This document shows, piece after piece, positions 1-5,963 of a DNA stretch of 12,735 nt (the stretch's first letter is position 1; every line of letters starts with the position of its first letter). The position numbers and the translations under genes are program-made. The notes beneath the pieces were generated by a model. It was not told the DNA's origin, ran no database searches, and saw only the letters and a program-made list of their open reading frames with translations. Source of the stretch: an uncultured Bacilli bacterium (GTDB lineage Bacteria > Bacillota_I > Bacilli_A > RF39 > UBA660); NCBI GenBank assembly GCA_944373065.1, contig CALWAJ010000034.1, forward strand, positions 1 through 12,735, written 5' to 3'.

Positions 1-1168
1 AGTTAAAGAGTTTGTTAATAATGTTAAAGAGAAAGCTTTAGGTGAAGAAGTTAGAACTAGTATTAAACCAGGAGATTTATTTGTTAAGATAGTTAAAGAT
101 GAATTAACTGAACTATTAGGTGGAGACTCTGCACCTCTAAATCTTAATGGTAACCCTGCTATATTAATGTTAGTAGGACTTCAAGGTAGTGGTAAAACAA
201 CTACTATTGGTAAACTTGCTAATTATCTTCGTAAGAAAAAAGGTAAGAAACCTCTAATGGTCGCTTGTGATGTATATCGTCCTGCTGCCATTGATCAGTT
301 AAAACAATTAGGTAAAGAACTTAATATTGAAGTATATAGTGAAGGTAAAGGTAACCCTGTTGAAATTAGTAAAAATGCTATTAATTATGCTAAAGAAAAT
401 GGTTATGATTATGTCTTAATCGATACAGCAGGACGCCTACAAATCGATGAAAACTTAATGGAAGAGTTAGAAAATATAACAAAAGAAGTCTCTCCACAGG
501 AAACATTACTTGTAATAGATGCAATGATAGGACAAGATGCAATTAATGTTATAATAGGTTTTAATGAAAGACTTAAACTAACAGGAGTAATACTTACTAA
601 ATTAGATGGTGATACTAAAGGTGGTGTCGCTCTATCTGTAAGACATTTAACTAATGTACCTATAAAGTTTATTGGAACAAGTGAAAAACTAGATGGACTA
701 GACTCCTTTGACCCAGAACGTATGGCTGGACGTATTCTTGGTATGGGAGATATTGTCTCTTTAGTTGAACAAGCAGAAGCTGTGCTTGATGAAAAAGAAG
801 CTGAAAAGACTGCTAAAAGAATGCAACAAGGTAAGTTTGACCTAGAAGACTTTTTATCAACACTAAAACAAATAAAAAAACTAGGACCCCTTGAAAACAT
901 TTTAAAATTAATACCTGGTGCTAAGAAAATGGGCCTTACAAATATAAATATACCACCTAAACAAATGGCACATATTGAGGCAATAATACTATCTATGACT
1001 AAAGAAGAAAGAAGAAATCCATCAATCATTAAAGCATCACGTAAAACAAGAATTGCTAAAGGTTGTGGCTTATCAGTATCAGAAGTAAATAAACTTTTAA
1101 CCCAGTTTGAAAATATGAAAAAAATGATGAAACAAATGAAAAATGGAAACTTTAAAATGCCATTTTAG
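1..1168 (+). CDS. ffh: Signal recognition particle protein Ffh (SRP54), 5'-truncated by the window edge
   Basis: GTPase and signal-sequence-binding subunit of the signal recognition particle; it binds SRP RNA and targets ribosomes making membrane or exported proteins to FtsY. The reading frame is open from base 2, so the gene begins before the window; 388 codons are visible and roughly 60 N-terminal residues (N domain) are missing compared with the usual ~450. Visible motifs, numbering from base 2: P-loop GLQGSGKTT (59-67), DTAGR (about 141-145), TKLDGD (about 199-204), then GTSEKLDGLDSFDPERMAGR, which closes the G domain. The last ~100 residues are the methionine-rich M domain, ending MKKMMKQMKNGNFKMPF. 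The first ATG inside the frame (167) is not the start, because it lies just before the P-loop and conserved NG-domain sequence continues upstream. I see no clear terminator between its stop and the next gene. Confidence 0.97.
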   Translation, partial: VKEFVNNVKEKALGEEVRTSIKPGDLFVKIVKDELTELLGGDSAPLNLNGNPAILMLVGLQGSGKTTTIGKLANYLRKKKGKKPLMVACDVYRPAAIDQLKQLGKELNIEVYSEGKGNPVEISKNAINYAKENGYDYVLIDTAGRLQIDENLMEELENITKEVSPQETLLVIDAMIGQDAINVIIGFNERLKLTGVILTKLDGDTKGGVALSVRHLTNVPIKFIGTSEKLDGLDSFDPERMAGRILGMGDIVSLVEQAEAVLDEKEAEKTAKRMQQGKFDLEDFLSTLKQIKKLGPLENILKLIPGAKKMGLTNINIPPKQMAHIEAIILSMTKEERRNPSIIKASRKTRIAKGCGLSVSEVNKLLTQFENMKKMMKQMKNGNFKMPF

Positions 1169-1228
1169 GCAAATAATTTATACACAAATCCCTAACTAGA
1201 ATATCTTAATACTAGAGGAGGAAAGTGT

Positions 1229-1567
1229 ATGTTATTTAATAATCAAACTATTGATATGTCATCAACTATCGATGGTAACAATAATGTTGTTGACCAAGAT
1301 ATGAACATTGATATTAATATGAACAATAATAGTATGGGTATGGGACAAAATATGGAAATGATGGATAGCGAATCTCCAATCATTGAACCAGTACAAGAAC
1401 GAGAGATAAATAGAACCTTCGTTCATCAAGTACCTCATGTATGTCCAATCCATACAAGAATAGTTAATCATCACATTTTCAAACATACTTATTGTCCTAG
1501 ATATACTTGTTGTGAAGAAAATGTTTGTTGCAATATTGACCAAGGTTCATGTTGTAATTTCCGTTAA
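1229..1567 (+). CDS. CotD-like spore coat protein
   Basis: A 112-residue protein in two parts. Residues 1-60 are Asn/Met/Asp-rich and low in complexity. Residues 62-112 are rich in His and Cys, with HQVPHVCPIHTRIVNHH, then CPRYTCC, CC and SCC. The phrase 'VPHVCPIHTRIVNHHIFKH' resembles the His-rich core of Bacillus CotD (inner spore coat), so I infer a coat protein made in the mother cell and cross-linked or metal-bound through Cys/His. The start is set by AGAGGAGG at 1214-1221, 7 bases before the ATG. Upstream, AATATCTTA at 1200-1208 loosely matches a sigma-K -10 (CATAnnnTA), with AC about 15 bases before it; this is weak. It is monocistronic, closed by a strong terminator. The family call rests on motif resemblance only; a generic Cys-rich sporulation protein is the alternative. 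Confidence 0.7.
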   Translation: MLFNNQTIDMSSTIDGNNNVVDQDMNIDINMNNNSMGMGQNMEMMDSESPIIEPVQEREINRTFVHQVPHVCPIHTRIVNHHIFKHTYCPRYTCCEENVCCNIDQGSCCNFR

Positions 1568-1592
1568 GCCAAGATATGTATCTTGGCTTTTA
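1567..1592 (+). terminator. Intrinsic terminator of the CotD-like gene
   Basis: The perfect inverted repeat AGCCAAGATA (1567-1576) and TATCTTGGCT (1579-1588) runs into TTTT (1588-1591). The two-base centre means the real loop opens to 4-6 bases, leaving about 8 paired bases. The stem begins in the stop codon. Confidence 0.9.
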
Positions 1593-1604
1593 TCTGACTA
1601 AAGC

Positions 1605-1628
1605 TAAAATTATCAATTGATAATTTTA
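1605..1628. promoter_or_regulatory. Perfect 24-bp palindrome, probable operator of the toxin-antitoxin unit
   Basis: The half-site TAAAATTATCAA (1605-1616) is followed directly by its exact reverse complement TTGATAATTTTA (1617-1628) with no spacer. The right half contains the -35 hexamer of the promoter that serves the toxin and antitoxin genes. A dimeric helix-turn-helix antitoxin bound here would block RNA polymerase, the usual arrangement for type II toxin-antitoxin autorepression. The palindrome and overlap are read directly; binding by the 2001-2948 product is inference. Confidence 0.75.
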
Positions 1629-1645
1629 ATGGTTCGTGTTATTAT
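1617..1645 (+). promoter_or_regulatory. Sigma-A extended -10 promoter of the toxin-antitoxin operon
   Basis: TTGATA (1617-1622), a 17-base spacer, and TATTAT (1640-1645) preceded by TG at 1637-1638 (TGnTATTAT). Each hexamer matches 5 of 6 consensus bases. The expected transcription start near 1652 is the first base of the ribosome binding site, so the leader would be only about 12 nucleotides. Confidence 0.8.
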
Positions 1646-1663
1646 ATTTACAGGTGATGCATA

Positions 1664-1984
1664 TTGGATGTTACAGAAATTATAAATTTACTTCATAAGT
1701 CAGTCTCTAAAAAAGATTATGATTTTGTTCCTACTACTAAAAATAGAAACTCCAGAAGAAAATATGGGCTAACTTTATATGATATAGAAGACTTTCTAAA
1801 AACTATTACTGAAGAAGATCTAGTGAGTGGACCAGTGATAGATAGAGATATACCTAATGAAAAAGTATATATTTTTATGAAAGAAATTATTACAGGAGTA
1901 ACTTTCTATGTTAAAATAAAAAAAGATAGTAAAGTTACTTATGATAGGATAAAAATATTATCTTGTCATGAAGCTGAGTATTAA
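1664..1984 (+). CDS. MqsR-family type II toxin (putative mRNA interferase)
   Basis: A 106-residue protein resembling the Bacillota branch of the MqsR family, whose characterised members are RelE-fold, ribosome-independent mRNA endonucleases. Recognisable pieces: FVP near residue 21, GLTLYDIEDFLKTITEEDL (35-53), GPVIDRDIPNEKVYIF (56-71), FYVKIK (81-86) and the C-terminal strand IKILSCHE (97-103). Tyr82 in FYVKIK aligns with catalytic Tyr81 of E. coli MqsR, but I see no clear counterpart of Lys56, so the catalytic set probably differs. The start is TTG at 1664, 6 bases after AGGTGA (1652-1657); nearby ATGs are out of frame. The toxin-before-antitoxin order is typical of mqsRA. It lies 16 bases ahead of the antitoxin gene and is co-transcribed from the palindrome-overlapped promoter. 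Toxicity is inferred. Confidence 0.8.
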   Translation: MDVTEIINLLHKSVSKKDYDFVPTTKNRNSRRKYGLTLYDIEDFLKTITEEDLVSGPVIDRDIPNEKVYIFMKEIITGVTFYVKIKKDSKVTYDRIKILSCHEAEY

Positions 1985-2000
1985 TTAGGAGGCGATTATT

Positions 2001-2948
2001 GTGAAAAAAAATAATTTAAGAGTTAGAAAAGTAAAAGTACAAGTTAAAGACAAAACTATTTCCTATGATGAATATTATTTAGTAAATGAACTTGGTGAAG
2101 AAATATTTAATAGACAGATAGAAATAGAAAATGATAATAGGTTATATAATATTTATAAAAAGCAAAAAAACTTATTAACAAGTACTGAAATAAAAGAAAT
2201 AAGAAAAAAATATGGCTTAACTCAAAAAGAATATGCTTCTATTATAGGAGTAGGTGAAATAACTGTTCATCGCTTTGAAAAAGGAGCGATTCAAACAGAA
2301 GCAGTTGATTCTATAATGAGATTATCAAATAATCCTAATAATATGTATCTGCTACTTTTGAAAAACAAAAATAATATAACAAACGCATTATATGAATCAA
2401 CTTTAAATAAAGTACAAGAACTGATGACATTAAAACGTCATAAACTTATAGATATAAATACTTTTGATACAGACTTACTATCATTTAAAGAAGAAAATGC
2501 AATTGATGTAGCTAAAAATATTATAAAAATGTATAACGAAAAAGTTGATAGATTGGTAAAAGAATATAATATTGTTCCTGAATATATAACTAATTTAAAA
2601 TTACAAAAATTATTATATTATGTCCAAGCTATTAGTTTACAAGTCTTTAAAAAAATAGCTTTTAAAGAAAAAATAATTGCATGGTCATATGGTCCAGTTG
2701 TGAATGAAATATATCAAAAATATAAAGAAAATCATAGTAATGAAATTAAAACTGATGAAAAAGTTAAAAAGTTATCAAGTGGTTTAGAAAAGGTAATTAA
2801 CGAAGTTATCGATAGTTATGGAAGTATGGAAGCTAATAAATTAATTGATTTTACCCATGAGGAAGAACCATGGAAAAATACAGAAATAAATAAAGAAATT
2901 AAAACAGATATAATAAAAGAATACTTTAATAAAGTTTATGAAGTTTAA
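2001..2948 (+). CDS. Antitoxin with MqsA-type helix-turn-helix and C-terminal Panacea (SocA/DUF4065) domain
   Basis: A 315-residue predicted antitoxin and autorepressor. Residues 1-55 look like the remnant of a YgiT/MqsA N-terminal domain (YYLVNELGEEIF where family members carry CxxCGE), but the whole protein has no cysteine, so no Cys zinc site exists. Residues 58-110 are an Xre/MqsA-type HTH, with EIRKKYGLTQKEYASIIGV and then TVHRFEKGAIQTEAVD. Residues 110-190 are a helical linker. Residues 193-310 match the Panacea/SocA-like fold: LKLQKLLYYVQA, then AWSYGPVVNEIYQKY, and a C-terminal FTHEEEPWKNT. Panacea domains are known toxin-neutralising modules. The start is GTG at 2001, 8 bases after AGGAGG (1987-1992), a strong site compared with that of the toxin, consistent with antitoxin excess. 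The HTH probably binds the 1605-1628 palindrome. Confidence 0.85.
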   Translation: MKKNNLRVRKVKVQVKDKTISYDEYYLVNELGEEIFNRQIEIENDNRLYNIYKKQKNLLTSTEIKEIRKKYGLTQKEYASIIGVGEITVHRFEKGAIQTEAVDSIMRLSNNPNNMYLLLLKNKNNITNALYESTLNKVQELMTLKRHKLIDINTFDTDLLSFKEENAIDVAKNIIKMYNEKVDRLVKEYNIVPEYITNLKLQKLLYYVQAISLQVFKKIAFKEKIIAWSYGPVVNEIYQKYKENHSNEIKTDEKVKKLSSGLEKVINEVIDSYGSMEANKLIDFTHEEEPWKNTEINKEIKTDIIKEYFNKVYEV

Positions 2949-3056
2949 ATATTAATAATATATTCTTATTTACATGTTAAAAAATGTCTAATTATGTCAT
3001 ATCACTTGTAAAATATTCTTTATAATTATAAGATAATAATAAGGAGTGTGATACAA

Positions 3057-3263
3057 GTGAATTATCCATCTATTGATAAATTACTTAATATTGTAAGTTC
3101 TAAATATGAATTAGTCCATATCGCTGCAAGGCGTAGTAAAGAAATGACTAAAGATGAACATTATCAACTAGCCCTTAATCAGTATAAATGTGAAAAGAAT
3201 ATAGGCAGAGCCTTAGAAGAAATATTAGAGGGAAAATTAAAAGTAGTTGAAAAAGAAAAATAA
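3057..3263 (+). CDS. rpoZ: DNA-directed RNA polymerase omega subunit
   Basis: A small subunit that supports folding and assembly of the beta-prime subunit. The 68-residue product shows the family pattern: NYPSIDKLL at the N-terminus, SKYELVHIAARRSKEM (about 16-31), and IGRALEEILEGKLKV near the C-terminus. Length fits the 60-90 residues usual in Bacillota. The GTG at 3057 is preferred over the in-frame GTG at 3048, because AAGGAG (3041-3046) is 10 bases from the former and only one base from the latter. A TATAAT at 3021-3026 is a plausible -10, but no good -35 is visible. In many Bacillota rpoZ follows gmk; here it sits alone after the toxin-antitoxin unit and is closed by its own terminator. 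Confidence 0.93.
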   Translation: MNYPSIDKLLNIVSSKYELVHIAARRSKEMTKDEHYQLALNQYKCEKNIGRALEEILEGKLKVVEKEK

Positions 3264-3270
3264 TATATTT

Positions 3271-3305
3271 AAACACATATCAAAATGATGTGTGTTTTGT
3301 TGTTT
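3271..3305 (+). terminator. Intrinsic terminator of rpoZ
   Basis: AAACACATATCA (3271-3282) pairs with TGATGTGTGTTT (3286-3297) apart from one mismatch, with an AAA loop, followed by a T-rich tail TTTTGTTGTTT. Confidence 0.8.
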
Positions 3306-3339
3306 AATGTGATAGAATAATTTTAAAGGGGGCTTTTGA

Positions 3340-4404
3340 ATGCTAAAAGATTTATGTTTTGAAATAATAGAGACCTGTCCTAATAATTGTTTATTTTGTT
3401 CTTCTTGTTCATCTATTAATAAAACAAGAATGATAGATTATAATAAGTTTAAAGAAGTAATTGATTATTTTATTAGTATAGGCGGAATAAAAGAAATATC
3501 TATATCTGGAGGAGAACCTCTATTACATCCTGAACTTTTAAGAATGATTAGATATTGTAAATTAAATAATATTAAAGTAGTCTTATTTACAAGTGGTATA
3601 AAATTAAGAACTAAAATGACAGAAGAAGATAAAGAGCAATTAGAGTTTAATTTAAGGAAACAGTATAAATCTTATCTATCTGAAGGTATGTCTCAAAAAG
3701 AGTTTGACACACTTATTGAAAAACAAATGGAGGTTTACTTAAGATATAATGAAAAAAAATTTGATTCTCTATCATCATATGACTGTAAACTATTAAAAGA
3801 AAGTGGACTTGATAAAATTGTTTTTGACTTTCAAGCTTGGAATAAAGATGTATATGATAAAATTATGGGAACTAAAGATTTATTTGACTTAGTAACATTA
3901 TCAATGATAAAAGCTAAAAGTTCAGGATTAAAAACAGATGCTCACTTTATTCCTACAAAAATTAATTATAAAGAGCTCGTTGATATTATTGAGATGCTTA
4001 ATGTTGCAGAATTTGATGAGTTAAGCATTCTTAATTTTGTTCCCCAAGGAAGAGGTAAAACTAATAAAGATTTACTATCTTTAACAGAAGAAGAATTTGG
4101 AGAGTTTCTTGAAATCTATGAAAAACGTAAAAATGAATTTAAAGGAAAATTAAGAGTAGGAATTCACTTACAAGAAGAAGATGACCATAAATGTACAGCT
4201 GGGCTTTCTAAACTAGTTATTAAATATGATGGAACAGTTTTGCCATGTGCAGCCTTTAAAGAATATGATTTAGAAATTCTTAATAGTATGGGAATAAAAA
4301 CTCCAAATATTTATGATAACTTAGAAGAAGTAGAAATACATAATGGAACTAGAAAAAAGCCTTTATGTAAACAGTTATATCATTTTAATAAAGTAATTAA
4401 ATAA
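3340..4404 (+). CDS. Radical SAM protein with a C-terminal Cys-containing (twitch/SPASM-like) extension, function unassigned
   Basis: A 354-residue radical SAM enzyme. CPNNCLFC (Cys13, Cys17, Cys20) is the CxxxCxxC motif binding the [4Fe-4S] cluster that cleaves S-adenosylmethionine; GGEP (57-60) is the SAM-contacting motif; LFTSG (82-86) and IVFDFQAWNKDVYDKIMG (about 160-177) are later barrel strands. Between them, residues ~90-150 form a charged helical insertion not usual at this point. The C-terminal part has KCTAG (Cys285), IKYDGTVLPC (Cys303) and PLC (Cys343), like a reduced SPASM/twitch auxiliary cluster domain with three visible ligands. The RBS AAAGGGGG precedes the ATG by 7 bases. 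TGATAGAAT at 3310-3318 could be an extended -10. No precursor peptide gene is adjacent; recX follows 10 bases downstream. Substrate unknown. Confidence 0.85.
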   Translation: MLKDLCFEIIETCPNNCLFCSSCSSINKTRMIDYNKFKEVIDYFISIGGIKEISISGGEPLLHPELLRMIRYCKLNNIKVVLFTSGIKLRTKMTEEDKEQLEFNLRKQYKSYLSEGMSQKEFDTLIEKQMEVYLRYNEKKFDSLSSYDCKLLKESGLDKIVFDFQAWNKDVYDKIMGTKDLFDLVTLSMIKAKSSGLKTDAHFIPTKINYKELVDIIEMLNVAEFDELSILNFVPQGRGKTNKDLLSLTEEEFGEFLEIYEKRKNEFKGKLRVGIHLQEEDDHKCTAGLSKLVIKYDGTVLPCAAFKEYDLEILNSMGIKTPNIYDNLEEVEIHNGTRKKPLCKQLYHFNKVIK

Positions 4405-4414
4405 GGAGATATAT

Positions 4415-5167
4415 ATGAAAATAGAAAAGTTTAAGAAAAGACCTAATGGATTATATACAATATATTTAGATAATTTTAATAGTTATGATTTTTATGAAGA
4501 AATAATTTTAAAGTATGAATTATTACTAACTAAAAATATAGAGGAAGATGAACTTAATAAAATAATCACAGACAATAAAAACTATGAAAGTTATTATCAA
4601 GCTTTAAAGCTTCTAAAAAAAGCAATAAAAACTAAACTAGAAGTAATTAAATATTTAAAAGATAAAGATTATAGTAAAGAAAATATAAATCTATCTATAA
4701 AAATGTTAGAAAAACAAGGCTATCTTAATGATAAAAACTATGCTAAGAGTTATGTTCATAATAGTATTATAACTACTACTAAAGGCCCTAAAAAAATAAT
4801 ATTAGAATTAGAAAAAAAAGGTGTTGAAGAAAAAGACTATAAAGAAGCTTTAGAAGAATATACTGAATCTATAGAAAAAGAAAAAATAGAGAAGTTAATC
4901 TCTAAAAAAATAAAATCTAATCACAGTAAGAGTGCTAAAATTCTAAAACAAAAGCTATTACAAGATTTAACTAATAATGGCTTTAGCAAAGAAATAATTA
5001 TGGAGGTATTAAATTCTCTTTCTATAACAGATAATGAAGAAATAGCAAGAAAAGAATATCAGAAATACTATAATAAATTAAGTAAAAAATACTCGGGTAG
5101 GGAACTGGAATATAAATTAAAACAAAAGATGTATAGTTTGGGATTTAAAGATTATAATGATTTTTAA
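4415..5167 (+). CDS. recX: RecX family regulatory protein
   Basis: RecX modulates RecA by capping or destabilising RecA filaments in homologous recombination and SOS control. The 250-residue product is all-helical with the tandem three-helix repeats of the family: ALKLLKKAIKTKLEVIKYL then NLSIKMLEKQGYLNDKNYAKSYV, and GPKKIILELEKKGVEEKDYKEAL followed by further repeats. GYLNDKNYA and GPKKI..ELEKKGV are the most diagnostic pieces. At ~250 residues it is of the long Bacillota type, with an extra N-terminal segment. The RBS AAGGAGAT overlaps the stop codon of the radical SAM gene and the gap is 10 bases, so the two are almost certainly co-transcribed; whether they share a function is unknown. It ends at a bidirectional terminator facing a convergent gene. 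Confidence 0.85.
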   Translation: MKIEKFKKRPNGLYTIYLDNFNSYDFYEEIILKYELLLTKNIEEDELNKIITDNKNYESYYQALKLLKKAIKTKLEVIKYLKDKDYSKENINLSIKMLEKQGYLNDKNYAKSYVHNSIITTTKGPKKIILELEKKGVEEKDYKEALEEYTESIEKEKIEKLISKKIKSNHSKSAKILKQKLLQDLTNNGFSKEIIMEVLNSLSITDNEEIARKEYQKYYNKLSKKYSGRELEYKLKQKMYSLGFKDYNDF

Positions 5168-5196
5168 TACTAATTTTAGAAATAATTACTGCAATT

Positions 5197-5226
5197 AAAA
5201 ATAGAACCTAACTAGTTCTATTTTTT
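5197..5226. terminator. Bidirectional terminator between recX and the convergent unknown gene
   Basis: AAAAATAGAAC (5197-5207) pairs perfectly with GTTCTATTTTT (5215-5225) around the loop CTAACTA. There is a T-run on each strand (TTTTTT on plus, TTTTT on minus). The right arm contains the stop codon of the minus-strand gene (5218-5220). Confidence 0.88.
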
Positions 5227-5862
5227 AGTATAGACATATGGCTTTAATGAAGGATCTCTATGACTTTTAACAATTTCTTCAATATAATAAATACCTAAAG
5301 ATTCAACTTTTCTACCTACTTCGATTAAATCTTCTCCTTCGATTCCATAAGCTTTAAGTAAAGTAATAAATAATACTGCTGGCCATGGAGCATTATCTTC
5401 TTCCTTAACAATACATCTTTCAAATTCATATGAAGTACTAATAGTTCTTTGTTCAATTGGATAATTAAGTCCAAATCTTTTTAAGGCCCCAAACAAGTCA
5501 GCTGTATTAGCTTTGCCTTTTTCTATTAAATGATTATGTAAAATAATAGTGGCTTTAATTCTATAATTATTATCATCTAACATATTATAATTAGATCTAG
5601 TCATATAAAGTTTAGCCTTTGTTCTATCAATCATTCTATAACATTTAGACCAATCATTAAGAAGTTCTAAAGAACTATTACCTTTAATAGCATCCTCTAT
5701 ACGTTTATTACGTAGTTTTCCATCATTATTACTTTCTTCTTTAACTTGTTCTCTCCAGATAAAGAAATCCTCAGTAGTTTTTATATTAGGAAATTGTTTA
5801 AAGTCATTTTCAACTTGCCTACATATCTCATTTATTCTTTCTTCATTAGCAAAATTATTCAT
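5218..5862 (-). CDS. Unrecognised 214-residue protein
   Basis: I do not recognise this protein. It is soluble and mainly helical by eye, with no signal peptide, membrane segment or obvious catalytic motif. Segments that could define a family: the N-terminal EERINEICRQVENDFKQF, the middle KCYRMIDRTKAKLYMTRSNYN, HNHLIEKGKANTADLFGALKRFGL, and the C-terminal IEGEDLIEVGRKVESLGIYYI followed by SHRDPSLKPYVYTKK. The start is the ATG at 5862, with GAAGGG a few bases upstream. A perfect consensus promoter lies just ahead, so it is probably well expressed under ordinary growth and monocistronic. It sits between recX (convergent) and prsA (same strand, separated by a terminator). Base and codon use look like the neighbours. 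Confidence 0.75.
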   Translation of the reverse strand: MNNFANEERINEICRQVENDFKQFPNIKTTEDFFIWREQVKEESNNDGKLRNKRIEDAIKGNSSLELLNDWSKCYRMIDRTKAKLYMTRSNYNMLDDNNYRIKATIILHNHLIEKGKANTADLFGALKRFGLNYPIEQRTISTSYEFERCIVKEEDNAPWPAVLFITLLKAYGIEGEDLIEVGRKVESLGIYYIEEIVKSHRDPSLKPYVYTKK

Positions 5863-5886
5863 CTAATCCCTTCTTTCGTATTGCAT

Positions 5887-5915
5887 ATTATACTATTAAT
5901 AACTGTTTTTGTCAA
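5887..5915 (-). promoter_or_regulatory. Perfect consensus sigma-A promoter for the unknown 214-residue gene
   Basis: On the minus strand TTGACA (plus 5910-5915), a 17-base spacer and TATAAT (plus 5887-5892), matching 12 of 12 consensus positions. The -35 box begins within the T-run of the prsA terminator. Confidence 0.92.
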
Positions 5916-5941
5916 AAAAAGGAGTATCACAAAATACTCCC
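5914..5941 (-). terminator. Intrinsic terminator of prsA
   Basis: Read on the minus strand, GGAGTAT and ATACTCC pair around a six-base loop (plus 5921-5940), followed by seven T residues (plus 5914-5920). It lies about 25 bases past the prsA stop. Confidence 0.9.
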
Positions 5942-5963
5942 TCAATATATTTAATTAATATAA

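Noticed and set aside
409..1029. Long open frame on the minus strand inside ffh
   Set aside because: It lies wholly opposite the certain ffh coding sequence, has a Ser/Ile-rich composition typical of an antisense shadow, and no ribosome binding site.
1262..1543. Open frame on the minus strand across the CotD-like gene
   Set aside because: It mirrors a plus-strand gene with an excellent SD and terminator; no SD or recognisable protein.
1605..1628. AT-rich palindrome as a second terminator after the CotD-like gene
   Set aside because: A strong terminator already ends 13 bases upstream, this stem is almost all A-T with no loop, and it lacks a T-run; its overlap with the -35 fits an operator better.
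3264..5217. Ribosomal peptide (RiPP) cluster around the radical SAM gene
   Set aside because: No short precursor gene with an SD, no leader-binding domain, transporter or peptidase lies nearby; the neighbours are rpoZ and recX.
5746..5958. 70-residue plus-strand open frame
   Set aside because: It covers the start and consensus promoter of the minus-strand unknown gene and the prsA terminator, with no SD of its own.
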